The notes: a model not told the origin generated them from the letters alone. A DNA stretch of 64,000 bases from Arthrobacter globiformis (GCF_030815865.1 NZ_JAUSXI010000001.1:1736001-1800000), one strand, 5' to 3'. Shown: positions 34,943 through 44,095, numbered from the stretch's first letter. Numbers and translations are program-made.

Positions 34943-37900
34943 ATGAGCTCCAAAGGCCAGAGCCCCACCGGCCAGCCCTCTAACGGCCTGCCCCTCAACG
35001 GCCTGCGCGGCGCCCTTCATGCGGACAGGACGTTCGCCCGGGTGCAGGCCGAGGCGGCGCGGAGCTTCAGCGTCCGCAGCGAGGACTACCAGATCAGCGC
35101 CCCGGCAGGTTTGCGGCCCGTGCTCCTGGCGGAGATGGCGGACGGCCTGCTGAACGCAGCGGAAAATGACGGCCCCGCCGCGGATCACGCCGCGCCGGGG
35201 GTGGTCCTGGCCGTCACCGCCACGGGACGCGAGGCCGAGGATCTTGCCGCCGCGCTCCGCGCCTACCTGCCGGCCAACGCCGTGGCCGAGTTCCCCAGCT
35301 GGGAAACCCTCCCGCACGAGCGACTGTCCCCGCGTTCGGACACGGTGGGCCGCCGCCTGTCGGTCCTGCGGCGCCTGGCGCATCCTGAAGACCCAGCCCA
35401 CAGTGATAGCGCAAGGCACCCTGATGGCGCAGCCCACCCGGAAAACGCAGCCCACAGTGATAGCGCAAGGCACCCTGATGGCGCAGCCCACCCGGAAAAC
35501 GCAGCCGGCCCCCTCCGCGTGGTGGTGGCCCCGGTCCGGGCCGTGGTCCAGCCGATCGTGGCCGGCCTGGGGGAACTGGTTCCGGTGACGCTGAAGGTCG
35601 GCCAGGAGGTCCCGTTCAATGACGTGATCCGTAACCTCGCGGCCGCCGCTTACTCCCGGGTGGACATGGTCACGCACCGCGGCGAATTTGCCGTCCGCGG
35701 CGGCATCCTTGACGTGTTCCCACCCACCGAGGACCACCCCATCCGGGTGGAGTTCTTCGGCGACGAGGTGGACCAGATGCGCTGGTTCGCCGTCGCTGAC
35801 CAGCGCTCGCTGTCCGCCCCCGGCGTGCATCACCCCACCGAACTCCACGCCCCGCCCTGCCGGGAAATTCTCATTACCCCCTCGGTCATGTCCCGGGCTG
35901 CCACGCTGAAGTCCCAGCTTCCCCCGGCTGCGGACATGCTGGAGAAGATCGCCGGCGGCATTGCCGTGGAGGGCATGGAATCCCTGGCGCCTGTGCTGGT
36001 GGACGCGATGGTCCCGTTCATGGAGCAGCTGCCCGCAGGGTCCATCTCGGTGGTCATCGAACCTGAGAAGGTCCGCACCCGCGCCCACGACCTCGCGGCC
36101 ACGAACGAGGAGTTCCTGGAAGCAGCGTGGTCCACGGCCTCCGACGGCGGGACCGCGCCGCTGGACCTGAGTTCGCAGGCCTCAGCCGCCCTGCATTCCG
36201 CCAGCTTCCGGTCGCTGGCCGAGACCCGCTCTGCGGCGCTGGGGCATGAGGTGTCCTGGTGGTCCATCACGTCGCTGGCCACGGACGAGGAACTGACGCC
36301 GGACATCGACGTGCTCAATCTTCACGCCCGCGAACCGCGCGGCTACCAGGGCGACGTGGCAGAAATGATGGACTTTATCGGTTCGCACGTGCGGGACCAG
36401 TGGCGGATCGTGGTGGCCACCGAAGGCCCGGGCCCGGCGCAGCGCCTGGCCGAACTGTTCCACGACGCCGACATTCCCTGCGCCCGGGTGGACACACTGG
36501 ACCACGAACCCCAGGCGGGGATCATCGAGGTGACCACTGCCGCCGTCGGACGCGGTTTTGTCCTGGACGGACTGAAACTCGGTCTCCTGACCGAGGCCGA
36601 CCTGCTGGGCCGCACCTCCGCAGGCTCCACGAAGGACATGCGCCGCATGCCGTCCAAACGGCGGAACGCCGTGGATCCGCTGCAGCTGGTGGCCGGCGAC
36701 CATGTGGTGCACGAACAGCACGGCATCGGCCGGTTCGTGGAACTGATCCAGCGTAAGGTGGCCGGGGGCGGTGACGGCGTCCGCGAGTACCTCGTGCTGG
36801 AGTACGCGGCATCGAAGCGCGGTGCGCCGGGGGACAGGCTGTTCGTGCCCACCGACCAGCTGGACCAGGTGACCCGCTACGTCGGCGGCGACACGCCCGC
36901 GCTCAGCAAAATGGGCGGCGCGGACTGGGCCAGCACCAAGTCCAAGGCGCGCCGGGCGGTCAAGGAAATCGCCGGTGAGCTCATCCGGCTCTACTCGGCC
37001 CGGATGGCCTCTCGCGGCCATGCCTTCGCGCCGGACACGCCGTGGCAGCGCGAGCTGGAGGAGGCCTTCCCCTACGTGGAGACCCCGGACCAGCTCACCA
37101 CCATCAACGAGGTCAAGGCCGACATGGAGCGGGAGATCCCCATGGACCGGCTGGTCTCCGGCGACGTCGGCTACGGCAAGACCGAGATCGCCGTCCGCGC
37201 GGCCTTCAAAGCGGTGCAGGACGGCAAGCAGGTGGCGGTACTGGTGCCCACCACGCTGCTGGCCCAGCAGCACTATGAAACGTTCACTGAGCGGTTCTCC
37301 GGCTTCCCGCTGCGCGTCAAGCCGCTGTCCCGGTTCCAGGCGTCCAAGGAAGCCAAGGAAACGGCCGAGGGCGTGAAGAACGGCTCCGTGGACGTAGTGA
37401 TCGGCACGCACCGGCTGCTGTCCAAGGACTTTGAATTCAAGGACCTGGGCCTGGTGATCGTGGACGAGGAGCAGCGCTTCGGCGTCGAGCACAAGGAAGC
37501 GCTGAAGAAGATGCGCACCAATGTCGACGTCCTGGCCATGAGTGCTACCCCGATTCCGCGGACCCTGGAGATGTCCCTGACCGGCATCCGCGAAACGTCC
37601 ACACTGGCCACCCCGCCGGAGGAGCGCCACCCCGTGCTCACCTATGTGGGCCCGTACACCGACAAGCAGACGTCCGCTGCCATCCGCCGCGAACTGATGC
37701 GCGAGGGCCAGGTGTTCCTCGTCCACAACCGCGTGTCCACGATTGAAAAGACCGCAGCCAAAATCCGCGAACTCGTCCCCGAAGCCAGGGTCGAGGTGGC
37801 ACACGGCAAGATGTCCGAGAGCCGCCTGGAGCAGATGATCGTGGACTTTTGGGAGAAGCGCTTCGACGTCCTCGTGTGCACCACCATCATCGAAACGGGC

Positions 37901-38746
37901 CTGGACATCTCCAACGCCAACACCCTGATTGTGGACGGCGCGGACAAGTACGGCCTGTCGCAACTCCACCAGTTGCGCGGACGCGTCGGCCGCGGACGCG
38001 AACGCGCCTACGCCTACTTCCTCTACCCCTCCGAGAAGCCCCTGGGCGAGGTGGCGCTGGAACGGCTGAAGGCCGTGGCCACCCACAACGAACTCGGCGC
38101 GGGCATGCAGCTAGCCATGAAGGACCTGGAAATCCGCGGCGCCGGCAACCTGCTGGGCGGTGAACAGTCCGGCCACATCCAGGGCGTCGGCTTCGACCTC
38201 TACATCCGGCTGGTGGGCGAGGCCGTGGCCGAGTACCGCGGTGAAGCCGAGGAGAAGGCCGCCGAGATGAAGATCGAGCTGCCCGTGAACGCGCACCTGC
38301 CGCACGACTACGTGCCGGGGGAGCGGCTGCGGCTGGAGGCCTACCGGAAGCTGGCGTCGGCACTCACCAACGAAGACATCGACGAAGTCCTCGCCGAGCT
38401 CGTGGACCGCTACGGCGAGCCGCCACTGCCCGCACAGAACCTCGTCGCCGTGGCACGCTTCAGGGTGGGTGCCCGCGAAGCCGGGCTCTCCGACGTCGCC
38501 CTGCAGGGGAACTTCATCAAGTTCTCCCCGGCGCAGCTGCCCGAATCGAAGACCATGCGGCTCAACCGCATGTACCCGGGCGCGCAGTCCAAGCCCGCCC
38601 TCGACGCCGTTCTGATCCCCAAGCCAAAGACGGCAAAGATCGGCGGCCGTGACCTGCAGGACGCCGAAATCCTGGCTTGGGCCGACGGCGTCATCCGCAA
38701 CATCTTCTCGGACGCCCCTGTCCCCGCCGAAGCCACGAAGGGCTAG
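34943..38746 (+). CDS. mfd: Transcription-repair coupling factor Mfd
   Basis: 1267 aa. Mfd removes stalled RNA polymerase at DNA lesions and recruits UvrA. The N-terminal part is UvrB-like (GRRLSVLRRLAHPE, VTHRGEFAVRGGILDVFPP). The RNA-polymerase-interaction module begins near VVHEQHGIGRFVEL. The translocase has Walker A SGDVGYGKTEIAVRAAF, the DEEQRFGVEHKEAL box, ATPIPRTLEMSLTGIR and the helicase C motif QLRGRVGRGRERAYAY. ATG 34943 has AGGAG upstream, and a TAGGCT box at 34861 suggests a 70-nt leader. A 36-residue insert (A152-A187), made of six xHxxxA hexapeptides, lies in the UvrB-like part. Confidence 0.95.
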   Translation: MSSKGQSPTGQPSNGLPLNGLRGALHADRTFARVQAEAARSFSVRSEDYQISAPAGLRPVLLAEMADGLLNAAENDGPAADHAAPGVVLAVTATGREAEDLAAALRAYLPANAVAEFPSWETLPHERLSPRSDTVGRRLSVLRRLAHPEDPAHSDSARHPDGAAHPENAAHSDSARHPDGAAHPENAAGPLRVVVAPVRAVVQPIVAGLGELVPVTLKVGQEVPFNDVIRNLAAAAYSRVDMVTHRGEFAVRGGILDVFPPTEDHPIRVEFFGDEVDQMRWFAVADQRSLSAPGVHHPTELHAPPCREILITPSVMSRAATLKSQLPPAADMLEKIAGGIAVEGMESLAPVLVDAMVPFMEQLPAGSISVVIEPEKVRTRAHDLAATNEEFLEAAWSTASDGGTAPLDLSSQASAALHSASFRSLAETRSAALGHEVSWWSITSLATDEELTPDIDVLNLHAREPRGYQGDVAEMMDFIGSHVRDQWRIVVATEGPGPAQRLAELFHDADIPCARVDTLDHEPQAGIIEVTTAAVGRGFVLDGLKLGLLTEADLLGRTSAGSTKDMRRMPSKRRNAVDPLQLVAGDHVVHEQHGIGRFVELIQRKVAGGGDGVREYLVLEYAASKRGAPGDRLFVPTDQLDQVTRYVGGDTPALSKMGGADWASTKSKARRAVKEIAGELIRLYSARMASRGHAFAPDTPWQRELEEAFPYVETPDQLTTINEVKADMEREIPMDRLVSGDVGYGKTEIAVRAAFKAVQDGKQVAVLVPTTLLAQQHYETFTERFSGFPLRVKPLSRFQASKEAKETAEGVKNGSVDVVIGTHRLLSKDFEFKDLGLVIVDEEQRFGVEHKEALKKMRTNVDVLAMSATPIPRTLEMSLTGIRETSTLATPPEERHPVLTYVGPYTDKQTSAAIRRELMREGQVFLVHNRVSTIEKTAAKIRELVPEARVEVAHGKMSESRLEQMIVDFWEKRFDVLVCTTIIETGLDISNANTLIVDGADKYGLSQLHQLRGRVGRGRERAYAYFLYPSEKPLGEVALERLKAVATHNELGAGMQLAMKDLEIRGAGNLLGGEQSGHIQGVGFDLYIRLVGEAVAEYRGEAEEKAAEMKIELPVNAHLPHDYVPGERLRLEAYRKLASALTNEDIDEVLAELVDRYGEPPLPAQNLVAVARFRVGAREAGLSDVALQGNFIKFSPAQLPESKTMRLNRMYPGAQSKPALDAVLIPKPKTAKIGGRDLQDAEILAWADGVIRNIFSDAPVPAEATKG
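35394..35501 (+). repeat. In-frame 54-bp perfect tandem duplication inside mfd
   Basis: Copies 35394-35447 and 35448-35501 are identical. Each is made of three diverged 18-bp subunits, so the protein gains six hexapeptides of the form (A/R)H(S/P)(D/E)xA at residues 152-187. The reading frame is kept because both periods are multiples of three. Confidence 0.95.
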
Positions 38747-38751
38747 CTGTG

Positions 38752-39573
38752 ATGGGAGGACATCACGCCGCGTCAGGGGCCGCGGCGTGGGTGGCGATTG
38801 CCTCGACGGGGCCATACACCCTGGGCTGGTATCCGCTGGACGCCACCGGAGTGCTGATCGGCGGCATGGCGACGGCGGGCACCGCCCTCGTGTGCGACTG
38901 GGACCACCGCTCCAGCACAGTGGCGCATTCGCTGCCGCCGCTGTCCAACGTGATCGCGGTCGGCATCGAGAATGCCAGCGGCGGCCACCGACAGGGTACG
39001 CATTCGGTGCTGGGGGCGGCCATGTTCGTGCTGCTCGCCGCAGTTGCGGCGCAGATTCAGGTGGACACGCCGTGGGGCGTGCTGTCCGTCGGCGCCGGGC
39101 TGCTGTGCATGTTCATGATCAACATCGCCGCCAAGGCCCTGAAGCTGTTTCCGAAGTCCGGCTGGATCACCAACTGGGTCTTCGCCCTGGTCATGGCCGG
39201 CCTGGTGACTTGGTTTGCGCCCGACCAGTGGACGTGGCTGCCCATGTCCATGCTGATCGGCGTCGTGGTCCACATTGTGGGGGACATGGTGACCACGGGG
39301 GGTGTTCCGCTTCTCTGGCCGCTGATGATCAAACCGCCAAGGTTCCTGCGCCGGTTGTGGGTGTTGAGGAACTTCTGGCGGCCCAACGGCGCCTTCTCCA
39401 TCCCGCTGCTGGGCCGGGCCGGGTCGCGGCGGGAGTGGCTGGTGCTGATTCCGGTGAGCGGCTACGCCATGGTGGGAATGTGCCTGGCGGCCTGGTCGCT
39501 GGCCGACACGCATTTTCCTGCGGCGCTGGCACTGGCCGGCCGGCTGGCCAGCAGCCTGCTCGGACTAACCTGA
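38752..39573 (+). CDS. Membrane-bound metal-dependent hydrolase-like protein (YdjM/DUF457)
   Basis: 273 aa with several hydrophobic segments. Histidine motifs typical of YdjM-like proteins are present: MGGHHAASG at the start, CDWDHRSST, HRQGTHS and VVHIVGDMVTTGGVPLLWPL. These suggest a metal site at the membrane; the biochemical role is unproven. ATG 38752 (or GTG 38749 next to it) lies a few bases after the mfd stop, so translation is likely coupled. It ends convergently with the EamA gene, overlapping its stop by nine bases. Confidence 0.8.
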   Translation: MGGHHAASGAAAWVAIASTGPYTLGWYPLDATGVLIGGMATAGTALVCDWDHRSSTVAHSLPPLSNVIAVGIENASGGHRQGTHSVLGAAMFVLLAAVAAQIQVDTPWGVLSVGAGLLCMFMINIAAKALKLFPKSGWITNWVFALVMAGLVTWFAPDQWTWLPMSMLIGVVVHIVGDMVTTGGVPLLWPLMIKPPRFLRRLWVLRNFWRPNGAFSIPLLGRAGSRREWLVLIPVSGYAMVGMCLAAWSLADTHFPAALALAGRLASSLLGLT

Positions 39574-40527
39574 GACCCGGACTTTCCGTGGTTCACGGTC
39601 GGCGTCAGGTGCTCGCCGTGGAGTCCTTAGTTCCAGCCTTTGCCCCCACATGGTGCCGGCCAGCACCAGCACCACACCACAAATGCCGGTAGGGCCCAAA
39701 ACATCGCCGGCCAGTGTCACGCCGATGACCGCTGCCCATACCGGCTCGGTTCCGAGCAGGAGGCTCACCCTGGTGGGGGAAGTCTTGCGTACCGCCCACA
39801 TCTGAATGAAGAACGGAAACACAGTGCATACGGTTACGAGGTAGGCCATCTGGAGTACCGAGGACCAGTTCATGCTTCCGGCATAAGTCGTGATTGGCGT
39901 GCCCCAGAGACTGGACATAATGAGAAACACCAGCCCGCAGGTGGCCATCTGCACGAAGGTCAGGTTCAGCGAGTCGATGCTGCGGCGTGCAGAGAGCCGA
40001 TGCATCCCGGTCACGTGTACCGCACGTGCAATGGCGGCCAGCAGGATCAGCAGATCGCCGAATCCGAAGGATGCGGCGGCGCCGCCCGTGGCAAGGAAGT
40101 ACACGCCGGCAATCGCAACCACCGCGGCCAAGTAGAACAACCGACTCAGCTTTCGCTTACCGACGACGGTTTCCAGGACCGGCGTCATCACGATGGTCAG
40201 GCTGATGATGAGCCCGGCGTTGGTCGCGCTGGTCGCGGCGATGCCGAAGGTTTCGAAAGTGAAGACGGTGGAAAGCAGCAGGCCAAGAATGCCACCGACC
40301 ACCGCCTCGGTCTTCTTCAAGCGTTTCCGCATCATGACGAGAATCAGGCCAAGCGCGGCGGCGGTCAGCAACATGCGGACAGTGAGAACTGCCAGCACCG
40401 TGTCCTGGGTGACCAATTCCTTTGCTACCCAGTACGTCGAGCCCCAGGCCACGGCGACGGTGAGCAGCAGTGCGTCCACAACGGATGCCCGCCTTGCTGT
40501 GGTCCGGGTGGGGCCGCGATCAGCCAC
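39565..40527 (-). CDS. EamA/DMT-family transporter
   Basis: 320 aa with about ten predicted membrane helices in two EamA repeats: the first around DALLLTVAVAWGSTYWVAKELV, the second around DLLILLAAIARAVHVTGMHR to GPTGICGVVLVLAGTMWGQ. Such proteins export or import small metabolites; the substrate is unknown. GTG 40527 has no strong ribosome site. Codon use looks somewhat less GC-biased than its neighbours (frequent ATT, AAT, TTT), which could mean later acquisition; this is only an impression. Confidence 0.85.
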   Translation of the reverse strand: MADRGPTRTTARRASVVDALLLTVAVAWGSTYWVAKELVTQDTVLAVLTVRMLLTAAALGLILVMMRKRLKKTEAVVGGILGLLLSTVFTFETFGIAATSATNAGLIISLTIVMTPVLETVVGKRKLSRLFYLAAVVAIAGVYFLATGGAAASFGFGDLLILLAAIARAVHVTGMHRLSARRSIDSLNLTFVQMATCGLVFLIMSSLWGTPITTYAGSMNWSSVLQMAYLVTVCTVFPFFIQMWAVRKTSPTRVSLLLGTEPVWAAVIGVTLAGDVLGPTGICGVVLVLAGTMWGQRLELRTPRRAPDADREPRKVRVSG

Positions 40528-40592
40528 AGCTCAACCCGCCCAAGATGAGTTCCTCAGAACGCACGGCATAGCCTTCCTTTTCTGTTAAAAAG

Positions 40593-40618
40593 CTGAAGCC
40601 CCGGAACATTCCGGGGCT
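40593..40618 (-). terminator. Intrinsic terminator of the deoC unit
   Basis: An 11-bp GC-rich stem (GAAGCCCCGGA / TCCGGGGCTTC) with a four-base loop. On the minus strand it is followed by AGCTTTTTAAC, a proper T-run. It lies 24 bp after the stop of the leftward 77-aa gene. Confidence 0.85.
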
Positions 40619-40642
40619 TCGGCTTCAAAGTCTGCGCGGCGT

Positions 40643-40876
40643 TTAGTACTCGCCAGCGCTGTCCGAGCGGCCGGTGATGGTCTGCGGGATCCAGAAGGCT
40701 AGGGCGAACAGGCCAAGGCACACGGCCATCGGCCACGGGTTCTCCAGGGACAGGAAGGACAGCGAGTAGATGGCGCCCAGGAACAGAGCCATGATCACCA
40801 CGAAGAGAACGATGCTGCCAGCCAGGGGGTTCTCGTTCTGGGGCGTCTTTACTTGCTGGTCAATCTTGCTGGACAT
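40643..40876 (-). CDS. Small two-helix membrane protein, unknown function
   Basis: 77 aa. A hydrophilic N-terminus (MSSKIDQQVKTPQNENPLAG) is followed by two membrane helices (SIVLFVVIMALFLGAIYSL and WPMAVCLGLFALAFWIPQTI). GAGGAGGA directly precedes the ATG, which is strong support for translation. It follows deoC by 46 bp and ends before a good terminator. I do not recognise the family. Confidence 0.75.
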   Translation of the reverse strand: MSSKIDQQVKTPQNENPLAGSIVLFVVIMALFLGAIYSLSFLSLENPWPMAVCLGLFALAFWIPQTITGRSDSAGEY

Positions 40877-40922
40877 TCATTCCTCCTCGGCCCCGCGGGG
40901 CTCAAACTGTGGCTGCCGCCGG

Positions 40923-41666
40923 TCAGTACGCAGACGAACCCTGTTCGCCTTTGACGATTGCAATACCGGAGCTGGCGCCAATACGTGTTGCACCTGCAGC
41001 AATCATAGCCTGTGCGTCCTCGAGGGAACGCACGCCTCCGGAGGCCTTGACCCCCAAATCCGGGCCCACTGTGCTCCGCATGAGGGCCACATCCTCGACG
41101 GTGGCGCCTCCGCCGTTGAAGCCCGTTGAGGTCTTGACGAAGTCGGCGCCGGCCTCTACGGCCGCTTCGCAGGCCAGAACCTTCTGGTCATCGCTGAGCA
41201 GGGCAGTCTCGATGATGACCTTGAGGATCGCCTCGCCCTGGTGGACGGCCTCGGCGACGGCCCTGATGTCGTCCACCAGGGCGCCCTTGTCCGAAGCCCT
41301 GGCCGCAGCGATGTTGATGACCATGTCCACTTCGTCGGCGCCGTCCAGCACGGCCCCGCGGGCCTCGAACGCCTTGACGTCGCCGGGCGTGGCGCCCAGC
41401 GGGAAACCCACCACGGAACACGTGAGCACACCGGTGCCCTTGAGCGCTGTCTTCACCGTCTTGACCCACACCGGGTTCACGCACACCGACTTGAATTTGT
41501 ACTCGGCGGCCTCGGCACACACCTTGAGGATTTCCGCCTCGCTGGCCTCCGGCTTCAGCAGCGTGTGGTCAATGAAGGAAGCGATGCCCGACGCGTCGCT
41601 ACCCTCCCCGGGAGTTCCTGCGGGGCTGGTCGCGGTGCCCGTCCGGGCGCTTGTCTCGTTGCTCAT
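40923..41666 (-). CDS. deoC: Deoxyribose-phosphate aldolase
   Basis: 247 aa. It splits 2-deoxyribose-5-phosphate into glyceraldehyde-3-phosphate and acetaldehyde in nucleoside catabolism. Class I aldolase motifs: [34 protein letters not shown], the Schiff-base lysine in [10 protein letters not shown] and the second lysine in [13 protein letters not shown] 41666 is preferred because GAAAGGACC lies upstream; an in-frame ATG at 41717 would add 17 residues. The purine nucleoside phosphorylase at 50871 supplies the same pathway. Confidence 0.93.
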   Translation of the reverse strand: MSNETSARTGTATSPAGTPGEGSDASGIASFIDHTLLKPEASEAEILKVCAEAAEYKFKSVCVNPVWVKTVKTALKGTGVLTCSVVGFPLGATPGDVKAFEARGAVLDGADEVDMVINIAAARASDKGALVDDIRAVAEAVHQGEAILKVIIETALLSDDQKVLACEAAVEAGADFVKTSTGFNGGGATVEDVALMRSTVGPDLGVKASGGVRSLEDAQAMIAAGATRIGASSGIAIVKGEQGSSAY

Positions 41667-41735
41667 GCTGGTCCTTTCCGCCGGGGCCCCGTGTGTCGCG
41701 GCGTCCTTGCGAACCATCCTGCCACAGCAGGAAAG

Positions 41736-42635
41736 CTATGCAGCCGTGGCCAGTTGCCCCACGGAAAGCTCCGCCATGAGCTCGGCGGCGCAGGCGCCGG
41801 CAGCGGACCCGGACGCCACCAGCAGACCCAGCCGCACGCCGTCGAACGCTGCCGCATCCCCGATGGCCCAGATGCCCGGCACGGAGGAGCGGAAGTCACG
41901 GCCGACGACGATCCCGCCGGACGCCGCAGTCTCTACGCCGGCGGCGGCTGCGAGGCCGTCCCGGGGCGTGCGGTCCTCGGCGAGGACCACGAGGTCGCCG
42001 TTCATGCGGCTGCCGTCCTCGAACACGACGCCGGCGGCCGGCAGCATGGAGCCGGCAAGCGTTGGTACCACGGCGGCGGGCCGGGCGGTGGTGCGGACCG
42101 GCCGGACGCCGCGGGCGCGGAGCACCGCTTCGGCCTGCCCGGCGGCGGGGCCGGTGCCTACCAGGATGCCCAGCGGCCTGCGGCCCAGGACCCGGGTGAC
42201 TTCCTTGACGGCATGGCCGATCGTGGCTGCATCGTCGATGGTGGAGTAGCTGAGGCAGCGGTCCGCGCCGTCGACCGGTGAGTCCACCGGGGCAGAGCCG
42301 GTGGCGATGACCAGCTGGTCGTAGCCAAACTCCATGCCGTCGGCGGTGGTGACCACCTTGGCGGTGGCGTCGATGTGGCTGGCCGGCTGGCCGAAGCGTA
42401 CGGAGACGAACGGCAGGGCGGCCAGTTCCAGCAGGTCCTCGGTGGCGTCGTCGCGGCTGCTCAGCACTGTGACGGTTCCGGAGAACTGCGCTGCGGCCAG
42501 CTGGGCCACGAGAGCCTGGGCGGCCGGGCCTGCACCGGCGATGACGATCTTCGAAGCGGCGTCGCGGGCCGGATCAGAGTATGAACCGGTGGAGGGGGCG
42601 GTGGCGGTGGACGGAAACTGTGCCGGAGCGGACAT
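41736..42635 (-). CDS. FAD/NAD(P)-binding oxidoreductase, short NirB-like reductase domain
   Basis: 299 aa. It resembles only the N-terminal flavoprotein half of NirB: the FAD loop IVIAGAGPAAQALVAQLA, YDQLVIATGSAPVD, a second nucleotide loop GILVGTGPAAGQAE and the C-terminal SSVPGIWAIGDAAAFDGV. No Fe-S or siroheme motif follows. The second glycine loop is degenerate. It may be an electron-transfer accessory for the nitrite reductase operon just upstream, but it is separated from that operon by a palindromic repeat and has its own ribosome site. Substrate unknown. Confidence 0.75.
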   Translation of the reverse strand: MSAPAQFPSTATAPSTGSYSDPARDAASKIVIAGAGPAAQALVAQLAAAQFSGTVTVLSSRDDATEDLLELAALPFVSVRFGQPASHIDATAKVVTTADGMEFGYDQLVIATGSAPVDSPVDGADRCLSYSTIDDAATIGHAVKEVTRVLGRRPLGILVGTGPAAGQAEAVLRARGVRPVRTTARPAAVVPTLAGSMLPAAGVVFEDGSRMNGDLVVLAEDRTPRDGLAAAAGVETAASGGIVVGRDFRSSVPGIWAIGDAAAFDGVRLGLLVASGSAAGACAAELMAELSVGQLATAA

Positions 42636-42791
42636 GTGCGGGCCCTTTCGAATGCTGCACCAGGCGGGCCGATCTGGGGCCCTGTTGTGCTGATGGGACC
42701 CAGCCTAGGGGGAGCATTTTTCGCGGGTGTTTCCCGGCCGTTGCGGAATTGTCCCCGGCCGTTCACTGCTTTTTACCGCCCGGTAACAAAA

Positions 42792-42859
42792 GGGAGCTTT
42801 TGTACAGATATCACGCCCAAAACCACGTTTTTGGGGCCAGTATCTGTACAAAAACTCCC
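42792..42859. repeat. Dispersed palindromic element, copy 2
   Basis: 19-bp arms (42792-42810 and 42841-42859) with one mismatch flank a 30-base centre that forms its own GCCC-AAAA / TTTTGGGGC hairpin. The right 18 bases TATCTGTACAAAAACTCC equal 17694-17711 exactly, and the left arm differs from copy 1 by one base. It lies between the nnaR-like gene and the short reductase gene. Confidence 0.85.
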
Positions 42860-42910
42860 TCTGTTATTCGCATCACACGGGTAGTCGCATGACACCGTGT
42901 TCTCCGGCCG

Positions 42911-44095
42911 CTAGACGCGGATGCGGTACCCGCGCTTCACCACTGTTTCCACGAGCTTGCCGTCGGGCAGGGAGGACCGGAGCCGGCTGACCGTCATGTC
43001 CAGCGCGTGCACCGAGCCGCGGAGTTCCAGGAGCTCGGAGAGGGACTCCCGGGAAAGGACCGCACCGCCGGCGCCCAGGAGCGCGCGGAGCAGCAGCAGC
43101 GGCGCCGGGGCGATCTCCACCGGCTCGCCGTCAATGCGCAGCGACCGGCCGCGCAGTTCCACGTTTCCGGAGCGTGTGTCCAGCCGGCGGACATGGTTCA
43201 GCGCGAGGTGCTCGCACACCAGCCTGATCAGCGCGCCCATCCGGAACCGCTCCGGCACCAGCGGAGTGATGCCGGCATCGAGCAGCGGCTGCGCGGTTAC
43301 CGGACCGACGACGGCGGTCGTCACGGTGGTCTTGAGGCTCTCCACGAGCTGCTTGTACAGCCCCATCTCGTGGGCCGTGCTCCACATGGCGTCCACGGCG
43401 GGGGCACTCGTGAAGGTGAGGACGTCCAGGTTGCCGCTGCAGGCGGCCTCGATCAGGCGGGGGAGCCGGTCGGCGCCGTCGGGCTTGACCCAGCGGTACG
43501 GTGTCACGGTCAGTACCGTGGCGCCGGACATCCGCAGCCGTTCCAGCTGGCGGACATCCGTGTAGCCGTGCAGCTGCACCGCCACGGTCTTGCCGCGCAC
43601 GCCTTCGGCCAGCAGCATGTCCACCAGCGTTGCGGTGGTCTCGTCGCTGCTGATTCCGACGTCGGCCAGGCCGGCGGCGCGCACGGCGCCGCGGGCCTTG
43701 GGTCCGCGGACGAACATCCGGCAGGCGCCCAGGGTTTCCAGCAGCTCCTCACCGATCCCCGAAGCGTCTGCCGCCTCGCACCAGCGGCGCATGCCGTAGG
43801 CGGTGGTGGCGATGCAGAGGTCGGGCTTGGCCGCGATGATCGCCTTGGTGTCCTCGATGAGGCTGATGTCCTCGTTCACGGGGGCGATCTTCAGTGCCGG
43901 GGCGTGCAGGACCTCGGCGCCGCGGCGTTCCAGGGCCTCGATGAGGTCCCGCGAACGGCGGTGGGACGTGACGCCGATCCGGAAACCCTCCAGCGGGGCT
44001 TCGGCGGCCGCCTCCGGCGCTGTTTCGCTGAGGGCGGTTTCGGCGGGTGCTGTTTCAGTGGGGGCTAGTACATTCATTGCGTTCATGCCTATCAC
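42911..44095 (-). CDS. nnaR: Uroporphyrinogen-III synthase-like / winged-helix regulator (NnaR type)
   Basis: 394 aa fusion. Residues about 30-270 form a HemD-like domain (FRIGVTSHRRSRDLIEALER, FVRGPKARGAVRAAG, VLTFTSAPAVDAMW, AVVGPVTAQPLLDAG). Residues about 295-394 form an OmpR-type winged helix (LRIDGEPVEIAPAPLLLLRA, ALDMTVSRLRSSL, VETVVKRGYRIRV). In Streptomyces and Mycobacterium proteins of this layout (NnaR) activate nitrate/nitrite assimilation genes with GlnR. GTG 44095 overlaps the sumT stop (GTGA); ATG 44086 is an alternative. It is third in the operon nirB-sumT-nnaR, so it probably regulates its own operon. Whether the HemD part still makes uroporphyrinogen III is unknown. Confidence 0.88.
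   Translation of the reverse strand: MIGMNAMNVLAPTETAPAETALSETAPEAAAEAPLEGFRIGVTSHRRSRDLIEALERRGAEVLHAPALKIAPVNEDISLIEDTKAIIAAKPDLCIATTAYGMRRWCEAADASGIGEELLETLGACRMFVRGPKARGAVRAAGLADVGISSDETTATLVDMLLAEGVRGKTVAVQLHGYTDVRQLERLRMSGATVLTVTPYRWVKPDGADRLPRLIEAACSGNLDVLTFTSAPAVDAMWSTAHEMGLYKQLVESLKTTVTTAVVGPVTAQPLLDAGITPLVPERFRMGALIRLVCEHLALNHVRRLDTRSGNVELRGRSLRIDGEPVEIAPAPLLLLRALLGAGGAVLSRESLSELLELRGSVHALDMTVSRLRSSLPDGKLVETVVKRGYRIRV

Noticed and set aside
36182..38086. Long open frame (634 codons) on the minus strand within mfd
   Set aside because: It lies entirely opposite mfd, a product of high-GC third-position bias; its translation has no recognisable motif.
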